From: Hydrogenophaga sp.
GTDB lineage: Bacteria; Pseudomonadota; Gammaproteobacteria; Burkholderiales; Burkholderiaceae_C
Length of the DNA: 45,826 nucleotides
Direction: 5' to 3'
Assembly (NCBI GenBank): GCA_021154985.1
Contig: JAJNQE010000122.1
Coordinates: forward strand, 1 to 45,826
Part shown: piece by piece, positions 11,510-20,370 of the stretch
How positions within the stretch are numbered: the stretch's first letter is position 1
Layout: the number at the start of each line of letters is the position of its first letter
Notes under the pieces: model-generated
The model's database searches: none
The model's input: the letters and a program-made list of their open reading frames with translations, nothing else
What the model was told of the DNA's origin: nothing
Position numbers and translations under genes: made by a program

Positions 11510-12153
11510 AGCAGGACGCCGCGAGCCCGCAACGCGTGGGCATGTTCGGCGGGGCGTTTGACCCGCCGCACTGGGCGCACCGGGCGCTGGCCGAAACCGC
11601 TTTGCAGCAGCTCGGGCTCGATGCGCTGCACATCCTGCCGACCGGCCACGCCTGGCACAAGACCCGGGTGCTCTCGCCCGCCGCCGATCGTGTGGCCATG
11701 TGCCATCTGGCGTTCGACGATCTGGCCCGCGTGACCATCGACGAGCGCGAAATCCACCGCGAAGGCCCAAGCTACACCGCCGACACCCTGCGCGAGCTGC
11801 GGCGCGAGTACCCCGGTGCGCAGCTGTTCCTGGTGTTGGGTGCCGACCAGCTGCTGGCGTTTCGCAGTTGGGTGCGCTGGCAGGATGTGCTGGAGCTGGC
11901 CACCCTGGCGGTGGCCAACCGCGCCACCAACATCGGTGCCGACGCTCCGCTCGACCAGGCGGTGGAAACCGATCTGTCCCAGGTGGATCTGCCGTTCGAG
12001 CGGCTCGACATGCCGCTCAAAAACATCAGCGCGACCGCCGTGCGGGCCCGGCTGGGCCAGGCGGCCCACAGCACCTCCGCCCTGGATGTTCTGGTGCCCG
12101 AGGCCGTCGCAAGCTACATTTCAACCCATCACCTTTATCAGATTCCTACATGA
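11506..12153 (+). CDS. nadD: Nicotinate-nucleotide adenylyltransferase
   Basis: 215 residues if started at TTG 11506, which overlaps the hemF stop as TTGA. GTG 11536 or ATG 11542 are alternatives, but the latter would start almost on the first beta-strand. NadD transfers AMP from ATP to nicotinate mononucleotide in NAD synthesis. The nucleotidyltransferase motif reads MFGGAFDPPHWAHRALAE (the family G-x-F-D-P-x-H-x-x-H). The second signature, LKNISATAVRARL, corresponds to the ISST-x-IR motif. GPSYTADTLRELR and LGADQLLAFRSWVRW are also typical. It is followed by rsfS with an ATGA overlap, a common partner order. Confidence 0.93.
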   Translation: MKQDAASPQRVGMFGGAFDPPHWAHRALAETALQQLGLDALHILPTGHAWHKTRVLSPAADRVAMCHLAFDDLARVTIDEREIHREGPSYTADTLRELRREYPGAQLFLVLGADQLLAFRSWVRWQDVLELATLAVANRATNIGADAPLDQAVETDLSQVDLPFERLDMPLKNISATAVRARLGQAAHSTSALDVLVPEAVASYISTHHLYQIPT

Positions 12154-12923
12154 CCAGCGAAACCATTGCCAAAAAAGACATCCAGAGACTCCAGCGCGCC
12201 ATCGTCGACGGGCTCGAGGACGTCAAAGGTCAGGACATCGTGGTTTTCAACACCGAGCAGTTGTCGCCCCTCTTCGAGCGCGTGATCGTGGCCAGCGGCA
12301 CCTCCAACCGCCAGACCAAGGCCCTGGCCGCCAGCGTGCGCGACGCCGTGCGCGAGGCCGGCTTTGACAAGCCCCGCATCGAGGGAGAAGACAACGGCGA
12401 ATGGATCATCGTGGACTGCGGCGCGGCCGTGGCCCACGTGATGCAACCGGTGATTCGGCAGTACTACCGGCTTGAAGAAATCTGGGGCGCCAAGCCGGTG
12501 CGCCTGAAGCACGGCGCCGAGAAACCGGTGGTGGCCGAGACCAAGCCTGCTACCAAGAAGACCAGCCGCAAGAAACCGGTGGCCACCGCCGCGGCACAGC
12601 CTGCAAAGAGCACGGCGCGCAAGGCCGCACAGTCAGCTGCGCGCGCGGCAACGGCGGCACCGGCCAAGCCGGTGGCCAAAACCGCAGCAAAAAAACTTGC
12701 AACCAAGTCGGCCTCGCCATCGGCGCCGGCCAAGACCACCCGCAAACCGGCGGCCGCGCCCAAGACAGCGCTGCAGAAACTCGTGGTCAAGCCCCGGGTG
12801 GCTCCGAGCGCGAAGCCGGCAGCCAAAGCGGCGGCCAAAACGGCACCCAAGGCCGCCGCCAAGCCAGCGGCCAAGACGCCTGCGCGCAAAACCACCAAGG
12901 CAGCCGCGCCCAAGAAGGCATGA
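12150..12923 (+). CDS. rsfS: Ribosomal silencing factor RsfS with a long Lys/Ala-rich C-terminal tail
   Basis: 257 residues; E. coli RsfS is about 105. Residues 1-120 are a normal RsfS/Iojap domain: DIVVFNTEQLSPLFERVIVA, GTSNRQTKALAASVRDAVRE, then GEWIIVDCGAAVAHVM and YYRLEEIWG. This domain binds ribosomal protein L14 and blocks subunit joining. From about residue 122 to the end, 136 residues consist almost only of Ala, Lys, Pro, Thr, Ser and Arg in histone-H1-like repeats of the PAKPVAKTAAKK type, predicted disordered and strongly basic. Overlaps of ATGA on both sides (nadD, rlmH) show the tail is really translated to its end. The role of the tail is unknown; RNA or ribosome binding is my inference. 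Confidence 0.95.
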   Translation: MTSETIAKKDIQRLQRAIVDGLEDVKGQDIVVFNTEQLSPLFERVIVASGTSNRQTKALAASVRDAVREAGFDKPRIEGEDNGEWIIVDCGAAVAHVMQPVIRQYYRLEEIWGAKPVRLKHGAEKPVVAETKPATKKTSRKKPVATAAAQPAKSTARKAAQSAARAATAAPAKPVAKTAAKKLATKSASPSAPAKTTRKPAAAPKTALQKLVVKPRVAPSAKPAAKAAAKTAPKAAAKPAAKTPARKTTKAAAPKKA

Positions 12924-13387
12924 AGCTGTTGATCGTCGCGGTCGGGCAAAGGGTGCCCGACTGGGCCCAGACCGCCTACGACGATTACGCCAAGCGCTTT
13001 CCACCCGAGCTTCGGGTCGAGCTCAAAGCCGTCAAGACCGAGCCGCGCGGCTCCAAGACCCTGGAGACGCTGCTCTTGGCCGAGCGCGAGCGCATCGAAG
13101 CTGCGATTCCGCGTGGCTCGCGCATCGTGGCGCTCGACGAGCGCGGCACCACCCTCACCACCAAGGCACTCGCGCAGCAGTTGAAAGGGTGGCAACTGGA
13201 GAGCGACGACGTGGCTCTGGTGATCGGCGGCCCCGACGGCCTGGACCCGGCGTTTCGCGCCGCTGCGCACCAGCGCATCCGCTTGTCTGACCTGACGCTG
13301 CCACACGCCATGGTGCGGGTGCTGCTGATCGAGCAGCTGTACCGCGCTTGGTCCGTCAACGCCAACCACCCGTACCACAGAGAATGA
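12920..13387 (+). CDS. rlmH: 23S rRNA pseudouridine(1915) N3-methyltransferase
   Basis: 155 residues, the standard RlmH length. It is a small SPOUT methyltransferase acting on helix 69 of 23S rRNA in assembled 70S ribosomes. It starts MKLLIVAVGQRVPDWAQTAY. The knot region shows VALDERGTTLTTKALAQQL, LVIGGPDGLDPAFRAAAHQR and LSDLTLPHAMVRVLLIEQLY, ending RAWSVNANHPYHRE, the family C-terminal signature. ATGA overlaps link it to rsfS upstream and maf downstream, a conserved ribosome-related block. Confidence 0.98.
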   Translation: MKLLIVAVGQRVPDWAQTAYDDYAKRFPPELRVELKAVKTEPRGSKTLETLLLAERERIEAAIPRGSRIVALDERGTTLTTKALAQQLKGWQLESDDVALVIGGPDGLDPAFRAAAHQRIRLSDLTLPHAMVRVLLIEQLYRAWSVNANHPYHRE

Positions 13388-14001
13388 GCGACTTCATCTA
13401 TCTCGCCTCGCAAAGCCCCCGTCGCAAACAGCTCCTTGAACAGTGGGGCGTTCGTTGTGAATTGCTGCTCCCTGATGGGGACGAAGACGCCGAGTCGCTC
13501 GAAGCGGTGTTGAAGGGCGAGGCACCAGCCGCCTATGTGCAACGTGTGACCGGCCTCAAGCTGCAAGCCTCCCTCGACCGGTTGAAACGCCGGGGCCTGC
13601 CGCCAGCGCCCGTGCTCTGCGCCGACACCACCGTGGCGCTGGGCCGGCGCATCCTGGGCAAGCCGGCCGACGCGGCGGAGGCTCAACACATGCTTGCCAG
13701 CCTGGCCGGCCAGCGCCACCGTGTGCTGACTGCGGTGGCGGTGGGTGTACCCGGCAAACGAAGCCCGCGCATCCACGCGGCGCTGTCGACCTCGTGGGTC
13801 ACCTTCGAGCCGCTCACTGCCCGGCAGATTGCACGGTATGTGGCCAGCGGTGAGCCCATGGGCAAGGCCGGAGCCTATGCCATCCAGGGGCGCGCCAGCC
13901 TGTGGGTGAGCCACATCAGCGGCAGCTATTCGGGCATCATGGGCCTGCCCGCGCACGAGACAGCGCAGGTGTTGCACGCCGCCGGTGTGCGGCTGATCTG
14001 A
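13384..14001 (+). CDS. maf: Maf-family nucleoside triphosphate pyrophosphatase
   Basis: 205 residues with start ATG 13384 overlapping the rlmH stop. Maf/YhdE proteins hydrolyse non-canonical or methylated nucleoside triphosphates (dTTP/UTP for the YhdE group) and have been linked to septum control. Signatures are FIYLASQSPRRKQLLEQWG at the N-terminus, VLCADTTVALGRRILGKP with the catalytic aspartate, AGQRHRVLTAVAV, and GKAGAYAIQGRASLWVSHI. The C-terminal half has SGSYSGIMGLPAHE. The nearby rng gene supports the YhdE-type assignment (maf-rng pairing is common). Confidence 0.95.
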   Translation: MSDFIYLASQSPRRKQLLEQWGVRCELLLPDGDEDAESLEAVLKGEAPAAYVQRVTGLKLQASLDRLKRRGLPPAPVLCADTTVALGRRILGKPADAAEAQHMLASLAGQRHRVLTAVAVGVPGKRSPRIHAALSTSWVTFEPLTARQIARYVASGEPMGKAGAYAIQGRASLWVSHISGSYSGIMGLPAHETAQVLHAAGVRLI

Positions 14002-14029
14002 ACCGCATCACGCCACGGAGAAGGGCCCC

Positions 14030-15571
<1,542 letters not shown>

Positions 15572-15580
15572 GCGGCCTTT

Positions 15581-17428
15581 TCAGGCGTCTGCTTCGGGCC
15601 TGAAACTCTGCGAGTGCAGGCGGGCGTAAAGCCCATCGGCTGCCAGCAGTTCGGCGTGCGTGCCCTGTTCGCTGATGCGGCCGTCGGCCAGCACCACCAC
15701 GCGGTCGGCGTGTTCGATGGTGGACAGCCGGTGCGCGATCACGAGCGTGGTCCGGCCTTTCATCAATCGGGCCAGCGCGTCCTGCACCAGCCGCTCGGAC
15801 TCGTTGTCCAGCGCCGAGGTGGCTTCGTCCAGGATCAGGATGGGCGCGTCTTTGTAGATGGCCCGCGCAATCGCCAGGCGCTGGCGCTGGCCGCCTGAGA
15901 GTTCGGCTGCGTTGTGGCCCACATTGCTGTGTATGCCCTGGGGCAGGCGTTCGATCAGCTCGCCCAGGTTGGCCGATACGAGCGCGGCACGCACGCGGTC
16001 TTCATCCACCGAATGGCCCAGGGCGCCCAGTGCCACGTTGGCGGCCAGCGTGTCGTTGAGCATCACCACGTCCTGGCTCACCATCGCGTACTGGCGGCGC
16101 AAGCTGGTCAGACTCCAGTCGGCCAGCGGCACCCCGTCGAGCCGGATGTCGCCGCGTTCAATCTCCACGAAGCGGGGCAGCAGGTTGACCAGGGTGGTTT
16201 TCCCGGAGCCCGACGGGCCCACAAAAGCCACCACCTCGCCGGGGCGGATGTCGAGCGAGATGCCGCGCAACGCCACCAGGCTGTCGTCGTCGCTGTGCAC
16301 GACCTGGTCGTCCTTGGCGGGGTAGCGCACCCAGACACCGCTGAGGGTGATCGAGCCCGCTGCGCGCTCGGCCGTGTGCGTTCCGCTGGACTGTTCGGGC
16401 GTGTTCTCGATGAGCTCCAGCCCACGCTCCAGCGCGGCGAGGCCGCGCGTGATGGGCGCGGTGATCTCGGCCAGGTGCCGGATCGGCGTGATCAGCATCA
16501 GCATGGCGGTGACGAAGGCCACGAAATTGCCCACGGTCACGCCGCTGCTGCTGCTCTGCCACAGCGCCACCGCAATCACGGCCGAAAGCGCTGCTGATGC
16601 GAGCAGCTGCGTGAGCGGCGTCATGGCCGCCATGGCCACGGTGGACTTGAGCGCCAGGCGGCGCAGCGCCAGGCTGAGCACGTCAAACCGCTCGGTCTGG
16701 CGCGCCTGTGCGCCGTGCAGCCGCACCATGCGGTGGGCGAGGGCGTTCTCTTCGACCACGTAGGCCAGCTCGTCAGTGGCTGTCTGGCTGTCGCGGGTGA
16801 GCTTGTAGAGGCGGCGCGAGAGCACCCGCATGATCAGGATCAGCCCCGGGAACACCAGCATCACAATCAGTGTGAGCTTCCAGTTCAGGTAGAACAAATA
16901 GCCCAACAGCGCCAGCACGGTGAGGCTGTCCTTGGTGAGCGTGAGGAAGGCCGACACCAGCATCTGCGAGCCGGTCTGCACCTCGTACACCAGCGTGTTC
17001 GACAGCTTGCTCGCGCTCTGGCGGGCAAACAGCGTCATCTGCGCATCATTGAGCTTGACGAACATGGCCCGGCGCAGGTTGAGCAGGCCCAGGCTGGCGG
17101 TGTAGGAGAGCGTGTACTGGGCCACAAAGCCCGCCAGGCCGCGGATGCCGAACAGGCCCATGAGCGCCACAGGCACCATCCAGAGCTCGATGTTGCCTTC
17201 GGCAAAGCCGCGGTCGAGCAGGGTCTTGAGCAGGGCGGGGATCAGCGGCTCGGTCAGCGCGCCGATCAGGGTGCTCACCGCCGCCAGGGCGATGCCGGTC
17301 TTGGCCGAGCGGAAATAGGGCCACAGGCGCAGCAGGCGCTGGGTCAGTGTGCCGGCCAGTGGCGGGCTGGAGTTGGTGGATGCGGTCAAAAGCGGATCGG
17401 TCCCAAAGTGTGCCGGCCTGCGGAACAT
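15581..17428 (-). CDS. msbA: MsbA-type lipid A/phospholipid ABC exporter
   Basis: About 615 residues from ATG 17428 (MFRRPAH). A TTG at 17389 (LTASTNSSPPLAG) would give about 602 and fits the family equally well, and an ATG at 17482 is also open; none has a strong ribosome site. It is a half-transporter: six membrane segments within the first 330 residues, then a nucleotide-binding domain with Walker A GPSGSGKTTLVNLL (around 16178-16220), signature LSGGQRQRLAIARA and Walker B ILILDEATSALD. MsbA flips lipid A core across the inner membrane. The closeness to MsbA is judged by eye; another ABC exporter of the same class is possible. Divergent from tolB. Confidence 0.85.
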   Translation of the reverse strand: MFRRPAHFGTDPLLTASTNSSPPLAGTLTQRLLRLWPYFRSAKTGIALAAVSTLIGALTEPLIPALLKTLLDRGFAEGNIELWMVPVALMGLFGIRGLAGFVAQYTLSYTASLGLLNLRRAMFVKLNDAQMTLFARQSASKLSNTLVYEVQTGSQMLVSAFLTLTKDSLTVLALLGYLFYLNWKLTLIVMLVFPGLILIMRVLSRRLYKLTRDSQTATDELAYVVEENALAHRMVRLHGAQARQTERFDVLSLALRRLALKSTVAMAAMTPLTQLLASAALSAVIAVALWQSSSSGVTVGNFVAFVTAMLMLITPIRHLAEITAPITRGLAALERGLELIENTPEQSSGTHTAERAAGSITLSGVWVRYPAKDDQVVHSDDDSLVALRGISLDIRPGEVVAFVGPSGSGKTTLVNLLPRFVEIERGDIRLDGVPLADWSLTSLRRQYAMVSQDVVMLNDTLAANVALGALGHSVDEDRVRAALVSANLGELIERLPQGIHSNVGHNAAELSGGQRQRLAIARAIYKDAPILILDEATSALDNESERLVQDALARLMKGRTTLVIAHRLSTIEHADRVVVLADGRISEQGTHAELLAADGLYARLHSQSFRPEADA

Positions 17429-17580
17429 TCCGCGCTGTGGCGAGTCTGCCTTGCACCACGAGCGGCGGCCCCGAACGCACACATCTTGTCACGGGAGGGC
17501 CGGATGCCTCCGTTATTATCGGTTGGCTGTGCAGGGCGCTTTGCCCCTGCTGCCACCTCAGGACAAGCGACACACTCAGC

Positions 17581-18894
17581 ATGCTGGATTTGAACCGACA
17601 CAACGCGCTGCCCCTGATTCCGAGACGCCGCGCGCTCGGCCTGGTTTCCTCCCTCCCCCTGCTGGGCTTGCCCCTGGCCGCACAAGCCCAGTTCAGGGTC
17701 GAAGTGGCTGGCGTTGGCCTCACCCAGTTCCCGTTTTCTGCAGTGGGCTTCCGAGGCAACGAGGCGGCCAGTGAAAACATCGCAGCCATCGTGCGCGCCG
17801 ACCTGGAGCGCAGCGGGCAGTTCCGTTTTGTCGACCCGTTGGCGGGCGCGCTGGACGAAACCTCCCGCCCCGACCTGGGCCCCTGGCGCGAGCGCCGCAC
17901 CGACTCCCTGCTCACCGGCAGTGTCACCAAACTGGCCGACGGCCGTTTTGATGTGCGTTTTCGCCTGTGGGACGTGGTGCGTGGGCAAGACCTCGGTGGC
18001 CTTAGCTACCCTGTGGCCGCCCAAGACCTGCGCCTGGCCGCTCACCGCGTGGCCGACTTCATTTACGAAAAAATCACCGGCGAAAAGGGCGTGTTCTCCA
18101 CCCGCATCGCCTACGTGACCAAGACCGCGCAGCGGCACAACCTCTGGGTTGCCGATGCCGACGGTGAAAACGCGCGCGCAGCCCTCACCAGCCCCGAGCC
18201 CATCATTTCGCCGAGCTGGGCCCCGGGTGGTGCGCAGCTGGCTTATGTGTCTTTCGAAGCGCGCAAGCCTGTGATCTATGCGCACGACGTGGCCTCGGGC
18301 CGCCGCCGCCTGCTGGCGAATTTCAAGGGCTCCAACAGCGCGCCGTCGTGGTCGCCCGATGGCCGCTCGGTGGTGGCCACGCTCTCGCTTTCGGGCAACG
18401 CGCAGGTTTACGCCATGGACGCCAACGGCGGCGAGCCACGGCGCCTGAGCCAGTCGGCCAGCATCGACACCGAACCGGTGTTCAGCCCGGACGGCAAGTC
18501 CATCTACTTCGTGAGCGACCGCGGTGGTTCGCCGCAGGTGTACCGCATGAGCGCCCAGGGCGGCGGCGCGCAGCGCCTGACCTTCACCGGCAACTACAAC
18601 ATTTCACCCGCACCCAGCCCCGATGGGCGCTGGCTGGCCTTCATCTCCCGCGTCAATGGGGCGTTCCGCCTGCATGTGATGGAGCTGGCCAGCGGCACCG
18701 TGACGGCTCTCACCGAATCGAGTGCCGACGAAAGCCCCAGTTTCGCGCCCAACAGCCGCATGATCATTTACGCCACCCGCGAAAAGGGCCAGGAAGCGCT
18801 GATGACCACCACGGTGGACGGCCGCATCAAGACCCGCCTGGCCGGCGCGCAGGGTGACATTCGCGAGCCCGAGTGGGGCCCGTTCCTGCGCTGA
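17581..18894 (+). CDS. tolB: Tol-Pal system translocation protein TolB
   Basis: 437 residues from ATG 17581. It is a periplasmic beta-propeller that binds Pal and the TolA system and helps outer-membrane constriction at division. The signal segment is unusual: PRRRALGLVSSLPLLGLPL ending AAQAQ has a twin-arginine-like n-region, whereas E. coli TolB uses Sec. The mature protein has the N-terminal TolB domain (QFPFSAVGFRGNE onward) and WD-like repeats such as APSWSPDGRSVVATLS, EPVFSPDGKSIYFVSDRGG and SPAPSPDGRWLAFISR. pal and cpoB follow. tolQ, tolR and tolA are not upstream; msbA is there, on the other strand. Confidence 0.97.
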   Translation: MLDLNRHNALPLIPRRRALGLVSSLPLLGLPLAAQAQFRVEVAGVGLTQFPFSAVGFRGNEAASENIAAIVRADLERSGQFRFVDPLAGALDETSRPDLGPWRERRTDSLLTGSVTKLADGRFDVRFRLWDVVRGQDLGGLSYPVAAQDLRLAAHRVADFIYEKITGEKGVFSTRIAYVTKTAQRHNLWVADADGENARAALTSPEPIISPSWAPGGAQLAYVSFEARKPVIYAHDVASGRRRLLANFKGSNSAPSWSPDGRSVVATLSLSGNAQVYAMDANGGEPRRLSQSASIDTEPVFSPDGKSIYFVSDRGGSPQVYRMSAQGGGAQRLTFTGNYNISPAPSPDGRWLAFISRVNGAFRLHVMELASGTVTALTESSADESPSFAPNSRMIIYATREKGQEALMTTTVDGRIKTRLAGAQGDIREPEWGPFLR

Positions 18895-18956
18895 TCCACA
18901 CCGCGAATCCATCGGATTCGCTCACACCTTCTCTTTTATCTCCAAGGAAACTTCCC

Positions 18957-19541
18957 ATGAACACCCTGCAAAAACCCTCCAATGTTCGAAACACGCGCCT
19001 GCAGCGCGGCCTGCGCCTGGTCGCCGGACTGGGCCTGGCCGCTGTGCTGGCCGCTTGCAGCTCCGGCGTCAAGCTGGACGACGTGCCGGTTGAAGACCGC
19101 TCTGGCTCCGCGCTGAACTCCGGCGGGGCTGCCGGCGGACAGGGCGGTGCCGTCGATCCGCGTGGCGTGTCTGGCGTGTCCGTGGGTGGCGCCGATTCGG
19201 CGCAGCCCGCCGCCGTGGCCCGCGTCATTTATTTCGATTACGACAGCTTCGAGGTCAAGGCCGATTCGGCCGCCACGCTGGAAGCCAACGCGCGTTACCT
19301 CAACGCCAACCGCACCCGCCGTGTGAACCTGGAAGGCCACACCGACGAGCGTGGTGGTCGTGAGTACAACCTGGCACTGGGTCAGAAGCGCGCGGAAGCC
19401 GTGCGCCGCGCACTGAGCCTGCTGGGTGTGACGGAAGCCCAGATGGAGGCCGTGAGCTTTGGCGAAGAGAAGCCCGCTCAAGTGGGCCTGGACGAAGCGT
19501 CATTCGCCAAGAACCGCCGCGTTGAACTGACCTACCGCTGA
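18957..19541 (+). CDS. pal: Peptidoglycan-associated lipoprotein Pal
   Basis: 194 residues from ATG 18957, with AAGGAAA upstream. The lipoprotein signal ends in LAAC, giving lipidated Cys34. A flexible Gly/Ala/Ser linker runs to about residue 85. The C-terminal OmpA-like domain binds meso-diaminopimelate of peptidoglycan: VIYFDYDSFEVKADSAATLE, VNLEGHTDERGGREYNLALG and EEKPAQ with NRRVELTYR at the end. Pal anchors the outer membrane to the wall and cycles with TolB. It is 62 bases after tolB and 2 bases before cpoB, in a single operon. Confidence 0.98.
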   Translation: MNTLQKPSNVRNTRLQRGLRLVAGLGLAAVLAACSSGVKLDDVPVEDRSGSALNSGGAAGGQGGAVDPRGVSGVSVGGADSAQPAAVARVIYFDYDSFEVKADSAATLEANARYLNANRTRRVNLEGHTDERGGREYNLALGQKRAEAVRRALSLLGVTEAQMEAVSFGEEKPAQVGLDEASFAKNRRVELTYR

Positions 19542-19543
19542 AC

Positions 19544-20308
19544 ATGAAGCTCACCGCCACTGCGCCGTGGGCGCTCTTCCTCGCCGCGTTGTTGCCTCTG
19601 CAGGCGCATGCCCTGTTTGGCGACGACGAGGCGCGCAAGGCCATCATCGAACTGCGGCAAAAGGTTGACGCCAACAAGCAGGCCGCCGACAACGCTGCGG
19701 CTGAAGCGCGCGAAGGCGATGCAAGCACGCGCCGCAGCCTGTTGGAGCTGTCCAACCAGATCGAGCAGTTGCGCTCCGAGCTCGCGCGCCTGCGGGGACA
19801 AAACGAGCAACTGGCGCGTGAAGTGTCCGAGTTGCAGCGCCAGCAAAAAGACGTGCAGGCCGGCATTGACGAACGCCTGCGCCAGGTGGAGCCGCTGCGC
19901 ATCGAATACGACGGCCAGACGTTCACCGCAGCGCCAGCCGAAAAGAACGACTTCGAGGGGGCCATGGCGCAGCTGCGCAAGTCGGAATTCCAGCCGGCAT
20001 CGGCGTCCTACGCAGCGTTCCTGCAGCGCTATCCGGCGAGCGGCTACACGCCTTCGGTGCTGTACTGGCTGGGCAATGCGCAGTACGCCAACCGCGCCTA
20101 CAAGGAAGCGGTGGTCACCCACGGTCGGCTGGTGCGCGAGTTTCCGGCCCACATGCGCACGCCCGAGGCCATGCTTGCCCTGGCCAACAGCCATGTGGAG
20201 TTGAAGGACGCGCGCACCGCCAAGAGCACGCTCGAAAATCTGGTGAAAGCCCACCCGAACTCCGAAGCCGCCGCCGCAGCGCGCGAACGCCTGGCCCGCC
20301 TGCGTTGA
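19544..20308 (+). CDS. cpoB: Cell division coordinator CpoB (YbgF), Tol-Pal associated
   Basis: 254 residues. A Sec signal (LFLAALLPLQAHA) is followed by a coiled coil at about residues 25-110 that trimerises the family. The C-terminal TPR-like domain begins at FEGAMAQLRKSEFQPASASY and includes GYTPSVLYWLGNAQYANRAY and ESLV-like LENLVKAHPNSEAAAAARER. CpoB links Tol-Pal constriction with PBP1B-driven wall synthesis in E. coli. The start is 2 bases after the pal stop. The operon appears to end here; no strong terminator is seen in the short gap before yeeE. Confidence 0.93.
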   Translation: MKLTATAPWALFLAALLPLQAHALFGDDEARKAIIELRQKVDANKQAADNAAAEAREGDASTRRSLLELSNQIEQLRSELARLRGQNEQLAREVSELQRQQKDVQAGIDERLRQVEPLRIEYDGQTFTAAPAEKNDFEGAMAQLRKSEFQPASASYAAFLQRYPASGYTPSVLYWLGNAQYANRAYKEAVVTHGRLVREFPAHMRTPEAMLALANSHVELKDARTAKSTLENLVKAHPNSEAAAAARERLARLR

Positions 20309-20357
20309 TCTGAGCCGCGTGCGCCCCACGGAGCCATTGGGGGCAGGGCCCGCCTCC

Positions 20358-20363
20358 TACAAT
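20358..20363 (+). promoter_or_regulatory. Candidate -10 box of the yeeE-tcdA operon (leaderless geometry)
   Basis: TACAAT is followed by GGCGCCC and then the ATG at 20371, the same 7-base distance as at clpS. A weak -35 candidate (CATTGG, 20335-20340) gives a 17-base spacer. No Shine-Dalgarno sequence is present. Confidence 0.5.
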
Positions 20364-20370
20364 GGCGCCC

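Noticed and set aside
9233..11770. 845-residue open frame antisense to purD and hemF
   Set aside because: It spans several confirmed plus-strand genes and has no family resemblance; shadow frame.
15572..15580. Terminator between rng and the MsbA-type gene
   Set aside because: Only nine bases separate the convergent stops and no stem-loop with a T-run is present.
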